Source of the DNA: JANXXV01 sp038230275
GTDB taxonomy: Bacteria > Acidobacteriota > Terriglobia > Bryobacterales > Bryobacteraceae
Direction of reading: 5' to 3'
NCBI GenBank assembly: GCA_038230275.1
Contig: JBBRNO010000084.1
Location: forward strand, 1-27,899
DNA length: 27,899 nucleotides
Positions within the stretch are counted from its first letter, which is position 1; every line of letters starts with the position of its first letter. The notes below the pieces were generated by a model. The model did not search any database. It had not been told where the DNA came from and saw only the letters and a program-made list of their open reading frames with translations. Position numbers and translations under genes: made by a program. Shown one piece after another: positions 1 through 7,325 of this stretch.

Positions 1-39
1 CCACCCATATGCGATCTGGCCGCGGATGGGAAAGTATAA

Positions 40-1044
40 TTGGAAGTTATACCAGAGAGACACGTGCCAGATACTGTTCTTGCAGCAACTATTATTCTGC
101 CTCCGGAGCTTGGGAATTCGCAGATAGCGCTGGGATCCCGAAGCGTTTGGAAAGTGGGCCGCAGTGACGTCAACAACATTGTAATTGCCGATTCGTCCGT
201 CTCGCGCAATCACGCGATCCTGCAAAAGCAAACGGACGGCTACTATCTGATTGATATGGGCAGCCGCAACGGCTGCTTCGTGAATGGATCGCGCGTCAGT
301 ATTCCAGTAGTCTTGAAGGATGGCGACGTACTGCAGTTCGGCGAGCATCAGCTCACCTTTCTGCAGGAAGCCTCTGAAGCTCCCAAGAAGACTCCGGAAA
401 AACTGGGCGACTCCACCAAGGTTATTTTCGCTTTCAGTCTCATTACGATTTTGATTGTCGATGTACGCGACTTCACGGGCCTCACCCAGCAAATCGACAA
501 AGCTGTGCTTTGTGAGACTATCGGATCGTGGTTCCGCGAAGGCGGTCACATTATGCAGCGCCACGGAAGCTGGTCGCAGAAATACATCGGCGATGCGGTA
601 ATGTCCATCTGGGTTCACCGGCATGCGGCGGATGCTCACAAAGACGTCATTAAGGTATTGGAAGCATTGGCCGAGTTTGAGGCCGTCAGTTCTGAATTTC
701 AGAAGAGGTTCGCATTGCCTGCACCTTTTCGCGTCGGTGCCGGAATCAATACCGGCCACGCCTCTATCGGCAACGCGGGTTCGGGGGACGTCAATGATTT
801 CACCGCCGTCGGCGATACCGTCAACGCCGCTTTCCGCATGGAATCCGCAACCAAGGAAATCGGCCTCGACTTCGCCGTTGGCCCGCGCACTTTTGAACTC
901 CTTTCGGTAAATCCGGTTGCCCAGCGTATCCTCGAACAACGCACCGTCACGCTCAAAGGCTATGAGCGGCCGGCTCAGATCTGGGGTGCCCGTTTTTCCG
1001 CGCTGCCAGAGTTAGTGGCAAGCGCGCGCGCCGTAGAGAAGTAG
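40..1044 (+). CDS. FHA domain-class III adenylate cyclase
   Basis: Predicted cytoplasmic signalling enzyme making cAMP from ATP. Residues about 35-109 form an FHA phosphothreonine-binding domain (GRS at 40-42, SRNH at 55-58, NG at 77-78, VNG at 81-83). Residues about 130-318 form a class III cyclase catalytic domain. Metal-binding Asp candidates are D141 and D185 (the latter in GDAVM). K181 and D253 occupy the purine-specifying positions and favour ATP over GTP. N262 and R266 are the usual transition-state residues. An in-frame stop ends at 39, so the start is TTG at 40 or GTG at 64; neither has a clear ribosome binding site. FHA-cyclase fusions are a known architecture, in which the FHA part is thought to couple the cyclase to a Ser/Thr kinase. 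No kinase gene is visible here. The assignment is firm; the activating partner is unknown. Confidence 0.92.
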   Translation: MEVIPERHVPDTVLAATIILPPELGNSQIALGSRSVWKVGRSDVNNIVIADSSVSRNHAILQKQTDGYYLIDMGSRNGCFVNGSRVSIPVVLKDGDVLQFGEHQLTFLQEASEAPKKTPEKLGDSTKVIFAFSLITILIVDVRDFTGLTQQIDKAVLCETIGSWFREGGHIMQRHGSWSQKYIGDAVMSIWVHRHAADAHKDVIKVLEALAEFEAVSSEFQKRFALPAPFRVGAGINTGHASIGNAGSGDVNDFTAVGDTVNAAFRMESATKEIGLDFAVGPRTFELLSVNPVAQRILEQRTVTLKGYERPAQIWGARFSALPELVASARAVEK

Positions 1045-1162
1045 TTCTCCCGCGGCGCGCCTCCCTGACCCGACGCTCATCGCCACCGGAAAGCTTACCC
1101 CGTACAAGTTCGTCACGCCGGGTCCTCGTCAGGGCGGGTCATTGATACCATGCAAAGACACG

Positions 1163-1495
1163 ATGTCAAATCCCGACGCAACACCTGACGAAATTCCCAC
1201 TCCGCCCGGCCTGTGCCGGAATCTGGACGAAATCCGCTCTGGCATGGATGCCATAGACCAAAAGATAGTCGGCCTGATTGTCGAACGGGTAGCCTACGTT
1301 CGCGCGGCCGCAAAGTTCAAAACTAGTGCCACCGCTGTTGCTGCCCCGGAACGGGTACAGGCGGTTCTCAATACCCGCCGCCAATGGGCCGAACAGGCCG
1401 GACTTAACGGCGCGGTTATCGAGTCAATTTACCGGGATCTTGTAGCGTACTGCATCTCGGAAGAAAGGATTCATTGGGATTCCTTGCATTCCTAA
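1163..1495 (+). CDS. Chorismate mutase type II / isochorismate pyruvate lyase-like protein
   Basis: A 110-residue all-helical AroQ-fold protein, closest by eye to PchB (isochorismate pyruvate lyase with side chorismate mutase activity). From my memory of PchB, the active-site residues R14, R31 and K42 align at identical spacing with R25, R42 and K53 here. The PchB Q90 position is E101. The APERV and RRQWAEQAGL segments also match the PchB pattern. ATG 1163 is chosen because the TTG at 1142 would add only a short unconserved leader. No salicylate or siderophore genes adjoin it, so a plain chorismate mutase in aromatic amino acid synthesis, or a stand-alone enzyme of unknown role, is as likely as salicylate synthesis. 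It lies 118 bp after the cyclase and 13 bp before the HEAT/VWA gene, so it may be co-transcribed with the latter. Confidence 0.85.
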   Translation: MSNPDATPDEIPTPPGLCRNLDEIRSGMDAIDQKIVGLIVERVAYVRAAAKFKTSATAVAAPERVQAVLNTRRQWAEQAGLNGAVIESIYRDLVAYCISEERIHWDSLHS

Positions 1496-1508
1496 CGCTG
1501 TTAACACC

Positions 1509-3401
1509 TTGGCGGAAGTGGCCGATAAGAAATTGTCAATTGTTATGAACCCCGAAACCGCGGCCACATCGGAACTCGCTGTTGATACTGCGGCGGTTCT
1601 ACGGTCATTCGTCCAGGAGGGGACAACCGACAAAGCGTCGCTTGAACGCTTGCTGCTAGCGAATCCCGACGCTTTCTGCCGGGCCGCGATCCGGTTGCTG
1701 CCGGGTGCGGAATCTTCGGCCGGATTCCGTTACCTTGTGCATTTGCTGCTGAAACACGACCTGCTTATCAAAGTTCTGGCCGATGCTGAGATCCTTGGTA
1801 TTGCCGAAGCCATCACCGTCGTAAAGTCTGTCGTACAGATTGGGTCGCCGTTGGAAGGCGAACTGGAAAAGCGGCTCAGCACTTTACTTCAGCAGACTCC
1901 GGGTTCGGCAGTGGCCTCGTGCATATACCGCTTGATGCATCTGCTCTCCGAAATTTCCAAGAACTGCTTTCTGCTCTTCCAATCCGAACTGATTGCATAT
2001 CCTGATCCGCTGGTCCGTGCGTCCGCCGTATTGCTGATCGGGCGTGCTGGAAAGAATGCGGATCTCATGGGACGGATGTTACTCGACCCCGATCCGCGTG
2101 TGCAGGCCAATGCCGTGGAAGCGTTGTGGATTTTCAAGGAAGACGCCTGCAAACCGATGCTCTTCACGGCGGCCAAATCGAAACATCACAGGGTGGCGGG
2201 CAACGCGGTCGTCGGGCTGTACAGAATTGCTGAAGTTCGCAGTGTGGCGATGCTTTTGGACATGGCCCGGCACAAGGATCCGGCGTTTCGTCTCTCCGCC
2301 ATCTGGGCTATGGGTGATACCGGCGATCCCCGGTTCGTCCCCGTCGTGACAGAAATGTTTCGCCGCTCTGCCGGGGCGGAACGCGTAGCAACTCTCCGCA
2401 CCCTGGCGCGAATTCGCAATCGGAATGTGGCTCGAAACGCGAAGCCTCCAATGGAGATTAGAATCGCCTGCGCTGAAACCCGAGCTGATGATTCCCGGCG
2501 TATTGTGTTGACACTCAACGCGGCACAGGATGCCGAAATCCCATCACTGAAGCCAACGGACTTCGCCATTTGGGAGAATGGTACGCTGATTTGCGACTAC
2601 TCTGTTTCGGTTCCGAATGTGAGCGAATTGCTGATGGCCGGATTTGTCACGCCGCGTATTCTCTCCGAGGTAGATCCTTACAGACTCGCCATCGTGAAGG
2701 CGTTAGACCTTTGCATTCCGCTGAAGCGCGCTGATGATCTGTGGCGAATTGAAAGATACGCGGTGGAAGCGCAGGGGCTGGGGTCAAGCGGCTCCCGCAA
2801 TGGCCCAACGTCTTCTTATGACGATTTGGTGCTGGGACCGAACATCAAGACACAATACGGATTCATCGCCTCCCCTGAACTCTTGAGCAAACTGAACGGG
2901 GCTATCGGTTCTAAAGAACGGACTACGGTTGACCTGTTAATGGGTACGGACCGGGTCAATGAGGCGATGGCGAAACATTCCGGCAAACGCCACCTGTTCT
3001 TGTTTCTCCACCCCAGTTCCACCGAATGGCCCGTGCCGGCGGCCCGGCTTCAGCTACTCGCCGATTGCCTAAAGACCGAACGCATTGTGCCGCATGCGTT
3101 TGCGCTGGAACTCTCGGATCAATGGCATGGCTTGCGCCAGGTTTGTATGGCTACTACTGGCGGAACATTCACCCTTTCTCCTCAGGAGGAGTTGCCGGGG
3201 GTAGTCCAAATGCTCTATTCAGAACTCGTGGGCCGATTCGAGATTTCCTACCGGACTCCGGCTGTCGGCGATTCGCCCGGAGATGTCCGCCTGTCCGTTT
3301 CGACCGAGCTAGGCTGCGGCGAAATTACATTCTCTCTCCAGAACACACTGCAACACATCACCGAACGGCAACAAGAGTCGGGGCAGCCTTCCGCCGGATG
3401 A
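1509..3401 (+). CDS. HEAT-repeat protein with a C-terminal VWA-like domain
   Basis: A 630-residue protein with no signal peptide, so probably cytoplasmic. Residues about 165-305 contain HEAT/PBS-type helical repeats (motifs such as DPDPRVQANAVEAL and DPAFRLSAIWAMGDTGDP), usually protein-binding. Residues about 315-375 resemble a beta-rich domain (DFAIWENG). Residues about 385-575 resemble a von Willebrand A-like fold ending in HAFALEL...GGTF, as in Acidobacteria VWA-domain proteins. I do not see a clean DxSxS metal site, so the VWA call is tentative. The start could be TTG 1509, GTG 1518 or ATG 1545; none has a convincing ribosome binding site. The stop codon (3399-3401) lies inside the first unit of a 12-bp tandem repeat. 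The role is probably scaffolding; function is not established. Confidence 0.75.
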   Translation: MAEVADKKLSIVMNPETAATSELAVDTAAVLRSFVQEGTTDKASLERLLLANPDAFCRAAIRLLPGAESSAGFRYLVHLLLKHDLLIKVLADAEILGIAEAITVVKSVVQIGSPLEGELEKRLSTLLQQTPGSAVASCIYRLMHLLSEISKNCFLLFQSELIAYPDPLVRASAVLLIGRAGKNADLMGRMLLDPDPRVQANAVEALWIFKEDACKPMLFTAAKSKHHRVAGNAVVGLYRIAEVRSVAMLLDMARHKDPAFRLSAIWAMGDTGDPRFVPVVTEMFRRSAGAERVATLRTLARIRNRNVARNAKPPMEIRIACAETRADDSRRIVLTLNAAQDAEIPSLKPTDFAIWENGTLICDYSVSVPNVSELLMAGFVTPRILSEVDPYRLAIVKALDLCIPLKRADDLWRIERYAVEAQGLGSSGSRNGPTSSYDDLVLGPNIKTQYGFIASPELLSKLNGAIGSKERTTVDLLMGTDRVNEAMAKHSGKRHLFLFLHPSSTEWPVPAARLQLLADCLKTERIVPHAFALELSDQWHGLRQVCMATTGGTFTLSPQEELPGVVQMLYSELVGRFEISYRTPAVGDSPGDVRLSVSTELGCGEITFSLQNTLQHITERQQESGQPSAG

Positions 3402-3479
3402 CAATGCGGATGACAATGCGGATGACAATGCGGATGACAATGCGGATGACAATGCGGATGACAACGAGGATGACTGCGG
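3396..3479. repeat. 12-bp tandem repeat (minisatellite), seven units
   Basis: The unit GGATGACAATGC occurs five times without a mismatch from 3396 to 3455. Two decayed units follow (GGATGACAACGA, then GGATGACTGCGG). The first unit supplies the TGA stop of the HEAT/VWA gene. In one forward frame the array would read as repeated Asp-Asp-Asn-Ala, but that frame is not the gene's own, so I treat the array as non-coding. Such short perfect arrays usually vary in copy number by slippage. Confidence 0.95.
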
Positions 3480-3542
3480 CAATGCCAAAGTAATGCCAAC
3501 GCCGATTGAGGCGCCGGGCCGATTTTCTATATGATGTAGCTG

Positions 3543-4802
3543 GTGCCCTCTCATAAACTCTCCGTTACCCGTTACGCCGCAGCCACACTGCTGCTGTCTC
3601 TCGTCCACCTCGCCCCCGCCCGCGCTGAAGACTACTATCCGGCGCCCGATGCGCAGGGCGGCTGGCGAACGCTCACCGATTCCGCCAAGATTCGCAGCAA
3701 GACAGGTATCGATACCATGAAGCTCGACCAAGCCTTCGAGTACATCCAGCAAACCAGCCAACACGGTGGACTGCTTGTGGTGCGCCACGGCTATCTGGTC
3801 TACGAACGTTACTTCGGCCGCGGCAATCGCGAGGCGCTACCGGAACTGGCTTCCTGTGGCAAGGCGTTCACCAGCGTAGCCGTTGGCATCATGCTTAAGG
3901 AAAAAGCCGAACTGATTCCTAACGGCCTCGACCAGAAGATCTTCACGCCGAAGTACATGCCGGCCGATATCTTCCCGCTGGACGATCCGCGTAAGGCGGA
4001 GATCTCGCTCGGCCAAGTGCTATCGATGTCTGGCGGGATCCGCGGCACCAACCCGGTCTACGTGCGTGGCGTCAAACAGACATGGGAAAATCCCACCGAG
4101 GACAACGGCCCCTACTCGACCACCGACGCCTTCGCCACGCATCAATCTTTGTGGTGCGCGCCCGGTGAATGCTATTCCTACACCACCTCCTCCAGCCATC
4201 TCGGCGCGATGCTCGTCAACCGCCTCACCGGCATGGAAATGGAAGACTACATGCGCCTCAGGCTCACCGGTCCGCTTGGCTTTGGCACTTGGGGGTACGC
4301 CATGTACCGGCCAAAGTTGAAAGGGGGAATCGACGCCGAAGGCCGTATGCTGCACACACCTGGTGGCGGCAGTATTGCCGTTCGCTCCACCGACGTACTG
4401 CGCTTTGCCTACCTGATGTTGCATGAAGGCAAGTGGGCGAAGCAGCAGATCGTACCGGCGGATTTCGTGAAGATGTGCGGCCGCGTGGTCAAGTACAATC
4501 CGCACTACAACCATAGCTTCAACTTCAACGTGAACGAGCAAGGCGCGGTGCCGGATGTTCCACGAGACGCCTTTTGGAAGGGCGGCTCAGGCGGATACGC
4601 CATCTATGTGGTCCCGTCACTGGACATGGTGATTTACAAAATGGGCGGCACCGAAGGGCAGTACGATCCGGAGCTAACCCGTCTGCCGGTGAAATACACC
4701 TACGATGGCTCGCGCGACAACTGGAAGCCGGGGGACCCGAAAGTAGTGGGCGATTCCACCGGCAAGACCCTGCAAATGGTGATTGCCGCCGTGGCCAAAT
4801 AG
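3543..4802 (+). CDS. Secreted serine hydrolase of the beta-lactamase (class C/esterase) family
   Basis: A 419-residue protein with a signal peptide (hydrophobic about 11-24, likely cleavage after ARA at residue 28), so periplasmic or secreted. The SxxK catalytic motif is S104-C-G-K107, in the context ELASCGKAFTS that is typical of Pfam Beta-lactamase esterases. A YSY at 211-213 sits where the family normally has YSN/YxN. A GGSGG segment near 347-351 fits the third conserved strand. The family includes penicillin-binding esterases, peptidases and lactonases, so the substrate cannot be told and beta-lactam resistance should not be assumed. The start is the GTG at 3543, which gives a complete signal peptide; the ribosome binding site is weak. 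It stands alone, with unrelated genes on both sides. Confidence 0.88.
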   Translation: MPSHKLSVTRYAAATLLLSLVHLAPARAEDYYPAPDAQGGWRTLTDSAKIRSKTGIDTMKLDQAFEYIQQTSQHGGLLVVRHGYLVYERYFGRGNREALPELASCGKAFTSVAVGIMLKEKAELIPNGLDQKIFTPKYMPADIFPLDDPRKAEISLGQVLSMSGGIRGTNPVYVRGVKQTWENPTEDNGPYSTTDAFATHQSLWCAPGECYSYTTSSSHLGAMLVNRLTGMEMEDYMRLRLTGPLGFGTWGYAMYRPKLKGGIDAEGRMLHTPGGGSIAVRSTDVLRFAYLMLHEGKWAKQQIVPADFVKMCGRVVKYNPHYNHSFNFNVNEQGAVPDVPRDAFWKGGSGGYAIYVVPSLDMVIYKMGGTEGQYDPELTRLPVKYTYDGSRDNWKPGDPKVVGDSTGKTLQMVIAAVAK

Positions 4803-5022
4803 CCGCCAGACCGCTCTGTCTTTGCGATTTCCTGTACACCAGGAAAAAGCCCGATGGCATAAGGAACAAAGTGCAAACAGCCTCGCGCACGATTCGACCG
4901 TCGTTGATCAAGTGATGCGTGAACTCCAAAAACAAAAATGCTGTTCGACATCGCAACCCAGGCCAGCATCAGCACTCTCATCAGCGACATCACGTTGAGT
5001 ATGGTGTTCGATAACCAAATTG
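4803..5022. other. Gene-free gap with a short hairpin and possible coding debris
   Basis: No intact gene is seen in these 220 bases. At 4828-4846 lies a perfect 7-bp hairpin (TTTCCTG, loop TACAC, CAGGAAA), 26 bases after the serine hydrolase stop. It lacks a following T-run and so is at best a weak terminator. From about 4862 to 5036 there is a weakly coding-like stretch, interrupted at an A-run near 4933-4938, which runs into the broken end of the glycosyltransferase remnant on the other strand. Confidence 0.4.
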
Positions 5023-5737
5023 TCAACGAAGCCTAGCGGCCGGAAAATCGAACGCCGAGCTGGTCAAAACCAGGTGCGGCTTCAGGCGCTCCAGCTGCTC
5101 GAACGGATGCCTCAGCGGATCCAGTCCCAGCGCGCGGCGCGTCGCATTGAAGGCGCCCGTACCCTTGCCGAATCCGCGGAGCATGATCCCGTGTAACAAA
5201 GCGTCCCGCAAACGGCCGGGAAGTCCTTTGGCTGGCTGAAACCCGGGGCCGAAAGGCGGCACTCCCGGCAATGGATACAAGTTAATGTTTGCGGAGACAG
5301 CTATGCACGGCACTTCAGCGGATTCCGCGCCCGCCATCGCGCCCAGCAGCATCTCGCTGGTAACCACCGTCTCAGCTGGAAAATCATCCAGTTGCTCAAC
5401 CAAATCCTGCGCGTGGTCCAGCGAAGGACCCACGAAAAGGCGGTCCCGCAAGCGCACAATCTGGGCCCAAGGCGAGGAGACTTCCCAGTCTTTCAACAAA
5501 TAGCTCTCCACGGTATCCGCGAGTCCAGGAAGCGAACGAAGCCCCCGCCTCTTCGGCTTCTTCCCGGTTACAGGGATCGCTCAACGCACGGACAGCGTGT
5601 CCCCGCGCGACAAGCTTCCGTACCAGGGAAAGCAAGGGTGGTGTGTTTCCGCCTCCTTCCCAATGGGTAAACAGGAAGCGGCTATTTTTAGCGTTGGTCG
5701 AAATGGTGCCCGATGGCTCCGTAAGCATGGCTGGCAT
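5023..5737 (-). pseudogene. Truncated, frameshifted MGT-family UDP-glycosyltransferase remnant
   Basis: Two overlapping frames together encode the N-terminal half of a macrolide-type (GT1/MGT) glycosyltransferase. The first starts at ATG 5737 and runs through the donor-half motif region (FLFTHWEGGGN, then DPCNREEAEEAG). The second carries KDWEVSSPWA..., the PLPGVPPFGPGF loop and the TSSAFDFPAARL segment. The frame changes near 5510-5525. Similarity stops abruptly after AARL, and a stop follows two codons later. From memory the family is about 400-430 residues, so the C-terminal UDP-sugar-binding Rossmann domain is absent. The start is well set: a strong Shine-Dalgarno (AAAGGAGGA on this strand, at 5745-5753) lies inside the end of the TetR gene, 7 nt ahead. 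It was therefore the second gene of a tetR-glycosyltransferase operon. A catalytically complete enzyme is not possible from this locus. Confidence 0.85.
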
Positions 5738-5738
5738 A

Positions 5739-6392
5739 TTATTTTCCTCCTTTCAGAAAGTCGTAGTCTTGCAGCTTGACGACGCCGCCTACCAGGAGCC
5801 GGAACACATCGGCAGTCTGGTTCTTGCTCAGCCGCAAATCGCGACGCATCAGTTTCCAGAGATAAACATCGGTGGCCGCGTAGAGGGCTGTGATGCTCCG
5901 CTCCCGCGTCGCGGAGCTCAATGCAACCAGATGTGGGCCAAAGACGTGCTCCAACCACTGCCGGTGATACGCCCGCCCGACTTCCAGCAGTCCATGCAGG
6001 CGCGAATACTGGTCCGCTTCTTCCAGCGCGCGAATGTTCAAATCACCGACGTGCTCGTACTGGTTCAGCAAGCTGGCTAGGGCTGCTTCCACATCGCCGG
6101 GCGGGGTCGGCGGGCGCTGCGCCTCGAATTCCTGCTGCAGTTGCGCAAAAGCGGCATCCATTACCCCGTCCCGGGACCCGAAGCGCCGCAGGATGGTCCG
6201 TACCGTAAGTCCCGAATCGCGTGCAATATCATCCAACGTGATGGCCGTCAGCCGGCGCACCGAACGGATCGGCGCCACCGTCGCATCCGTAATGCCTTGT
6301 GCGCTGGCACTCGCCTGCTGCGCACGGGCTTCCTGCCGGTATGCCCGCTTTTTGATTGACGCCTTGCTTTTAGAGGGTTTCTGTTGCTTCAT
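5739..6392 (-). CDS. TetR/AcrR-family transcriptional regulator
   Basis: A 217-residue regulator. A basic, Gln/Ala-rich N-terminus (1-35) precedes the TetR helix-turn-helix at about 49-75 (ITLDDIARDSGLTVRTILRRFG, with the canonical turn residues and the phenylalanine that follows). The rest is a helical ligand/dimer domain with no recognisable ligand signature. It is read divergently from the GlcG-like gene. It is followed at one-base spacing by the glycosyltransferase remnant, so it probably once controlled that gene and itself. A small inverted repeat in the divergent region (6402-6419) is a plausible operator. Since its likely target is broken, it may now be an orphan or may control the GlcG-like gene. 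Confidence 0.88.
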   Translation of the reverse strand: MKQQKPSKSKASIKKRAYRQEARAQQASASAQGITDATVAPIRSVRRLTAITLDDIARDSGLTVRTILRRFGSRDGVMDAAFAQLQQEFEAQRPPTPPGDVEAALASLLNQYEHVGDLNIRALEEADQYSRLHGLLEVGRAYHRQWLEHVFGPHLVALSSATRERSITALYAATDVYLWKLMRRDLRLSKNQTADVFRLLVGGVVKLQDYDFLKGGK

Positions 6393-6401
6393 GTTGTCGT
6401 G

Positions 6402-6419
6402 TCATGCCTATTGACATGA
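6402..6419. promoter_or_regulatory. Candidate TetR operator (inverted repeat)
   Basis: TCATG (6402-6406) and CATGA (6415-6419) form an inverted repeat with an 8-base spacer, 10 bases upstream of the tetR start in the 93-bp divergent gap. Size and place suit a TetR dimer site, but the arms are only 5 bp, so chance cannot be excluded. A TATAGT at 6478-6483 is too close to the ATG at 6486 to serve that start in a normal way. Confidence 0.35.
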
Positions 6420-6485
6420 AGTACACCCGCACTCAGGCTCAATCCCTAGTCGCGTGCCGGACAATTACCGCTCAGCGTATAGTAA

Positions 6486-6905
6486 ATGGGATCTGTGAAT
6501 CTTCCAATCAAGAAGTTTCTGAACCTGGACGCCATCAAAGTAATGGCTGCGGCTGCCGAAGCCGAAGCATTACACCGCGGCGTACAGGTGACAATTTGCA
6601 TCGTCGACGAAGGCGGTAATCTGCTCTTCCTCCAAAAGGCGGATGGCGCAGGCCTCAATACCATTCAGATTGTGCAGAAAAAAGCGCGCTACGCGGCCCT
6701 GTACCGGCGTTCATCCAAAGTGGCAGCCGATCAATTGAGCGCGGGAAATTTGCAGTGGCTGGTGTTTCCGGATGCATTTCCGAATCAGGGCGGTCTGCCG
6801 GTTCAGGTGGACGGACATACGATCGGCGCAATTGCGGCCAGCGGGGCAGCCTCTGAAGTGGACGAATCTATCGCGCAAGCGGCAATCGATGCCCTGCTGA
6901 GCTAA
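6486..6905 (+). CDS. GlcG/HbpS-family heme-degrading-like protein (DUF336)
   Basis: A 139-residue protein of the GlcG/HbpS (haem-degrading, DUF336) fold. Family features visible are the helix beginning LNLDAIKVMAAAAEAEAL, the strand VTICIVDEGGNLLF, the helix with KKARYAA, and the closing GHTIGAIAASGA ... DESIAQAAIDAL. Members occur as stand-alone small-ligand or haem-binding oligomers and next to oxidoreductases such as glycolate oxidase or the PduO C-domain; biochemical roles are diverse. No signal peptide is seen. It is divergent from tetR and 7 bp ahead of the DUF4177-like gene, with which it is probably co-transcribed. The specific function here is unknown. Confidence 0.85.
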   Translation: MGSVNLPIKKFLNLDAIKVMAAAAEAEALHRGVQVTICIVDEGGNLLFLQKADGAGLNTIQIVQKKARYAALYRRSSKVAADQLSAGNLQWLVFPDAFPNQGGLPVQVDGHTIGAIAASGAASEVDESIAQAAIDALLS

Positions 6906-6912
6906 CTAACCT

Positions 6913-7242
6913 ATGTTGGAACAATTCAAATGCGAGTGGGAGTACGCCAGCATTGAGCTCACTGGCAATACCGTGACCGGCGTAAATTTTGACGCTCAGA
7001 CCGCGGAAGGAATGCGCGGAGAGACGATGGAGGAGTTATCCGGTCACCTCGCCAATTCCGATCCGGATCTGCTCTCAATCCTGAATACGCTGGGCGAAGA
7101 AGGCTGGGAGATCGCCGAAAAACTGGAACGCGGCGCTGGTGTCGTTCATCTATTGTTGAAGAAGCCCGGCAACCGCCGTGAGCAGAAAGACGCCGCAACG
7201 CGCGCGCTGATGAAGAAAGCGCTAGACGACATGGATCTCTAA
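6913..7242 (+). CDS. Small DUF4177-like protein
   Basis: A 109-residue soluble, acidic protein. The opening WEYASIEL and the later LNTLGEEGWEI ... VVHLLLKKP match the pattern I recall for DUF4177 (EY-strand, then LNxLGxEGWELV and a strand ending in KR/KK). The C-terminal 20 residues are a charged helix (KDAATRALMKKALDDMDL). No catalytic motif is visible. It lies 7 bp downstream of the GlcG-like gene and 83 bp upstream of secA. The DUF link is by pattern only, and no function is proposed. Confidence 0.65.
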   Translation: MLEQFKCEWEYASIELTGNTVTGVNFDAQTAEGMRGETMEELSGHLANSDPDLLSILNTLGEEGWEIAEKLERGAGVVHLLLKKPGNRREQKDAATRALMKKALDDMDL

Positions 7243-7325
7243 GCAAAGATCTGCAAAAACCCGCGCCACCACATTTCTCACTGCTACCGCGGATCTCCTG
7301 ATAAAATTATGGGGAACGCCCTTTT

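Noticed and set aside
1064..1141. Terminator-like repeats CCCTGACCCG and GTCAGGGCGGGTCA after the cyclase gene
   Set aside because: The arms are over 50 bases apart, overlap one another and have no T-run, so neither a terminator nor an operator is well supported.
3026..3493. Open frame of 155 codons with a Met-Thr-Met-Arg repeat
   Set aside because: It is a shadow of the HEAT/VWA gene that picks up the 12-bp tandem repeat. The N-terminal part is out of frame with a well-supported protein, and the repeat alone gives the odd composition.
3543..4802. Antibiotic-resistance beta-lactamase
   Set aside because: Only the general SxxK fold is seen. The YxN position is altered, and the sequence context is that of broad esterase or peptidase members, so resistance is not supported.
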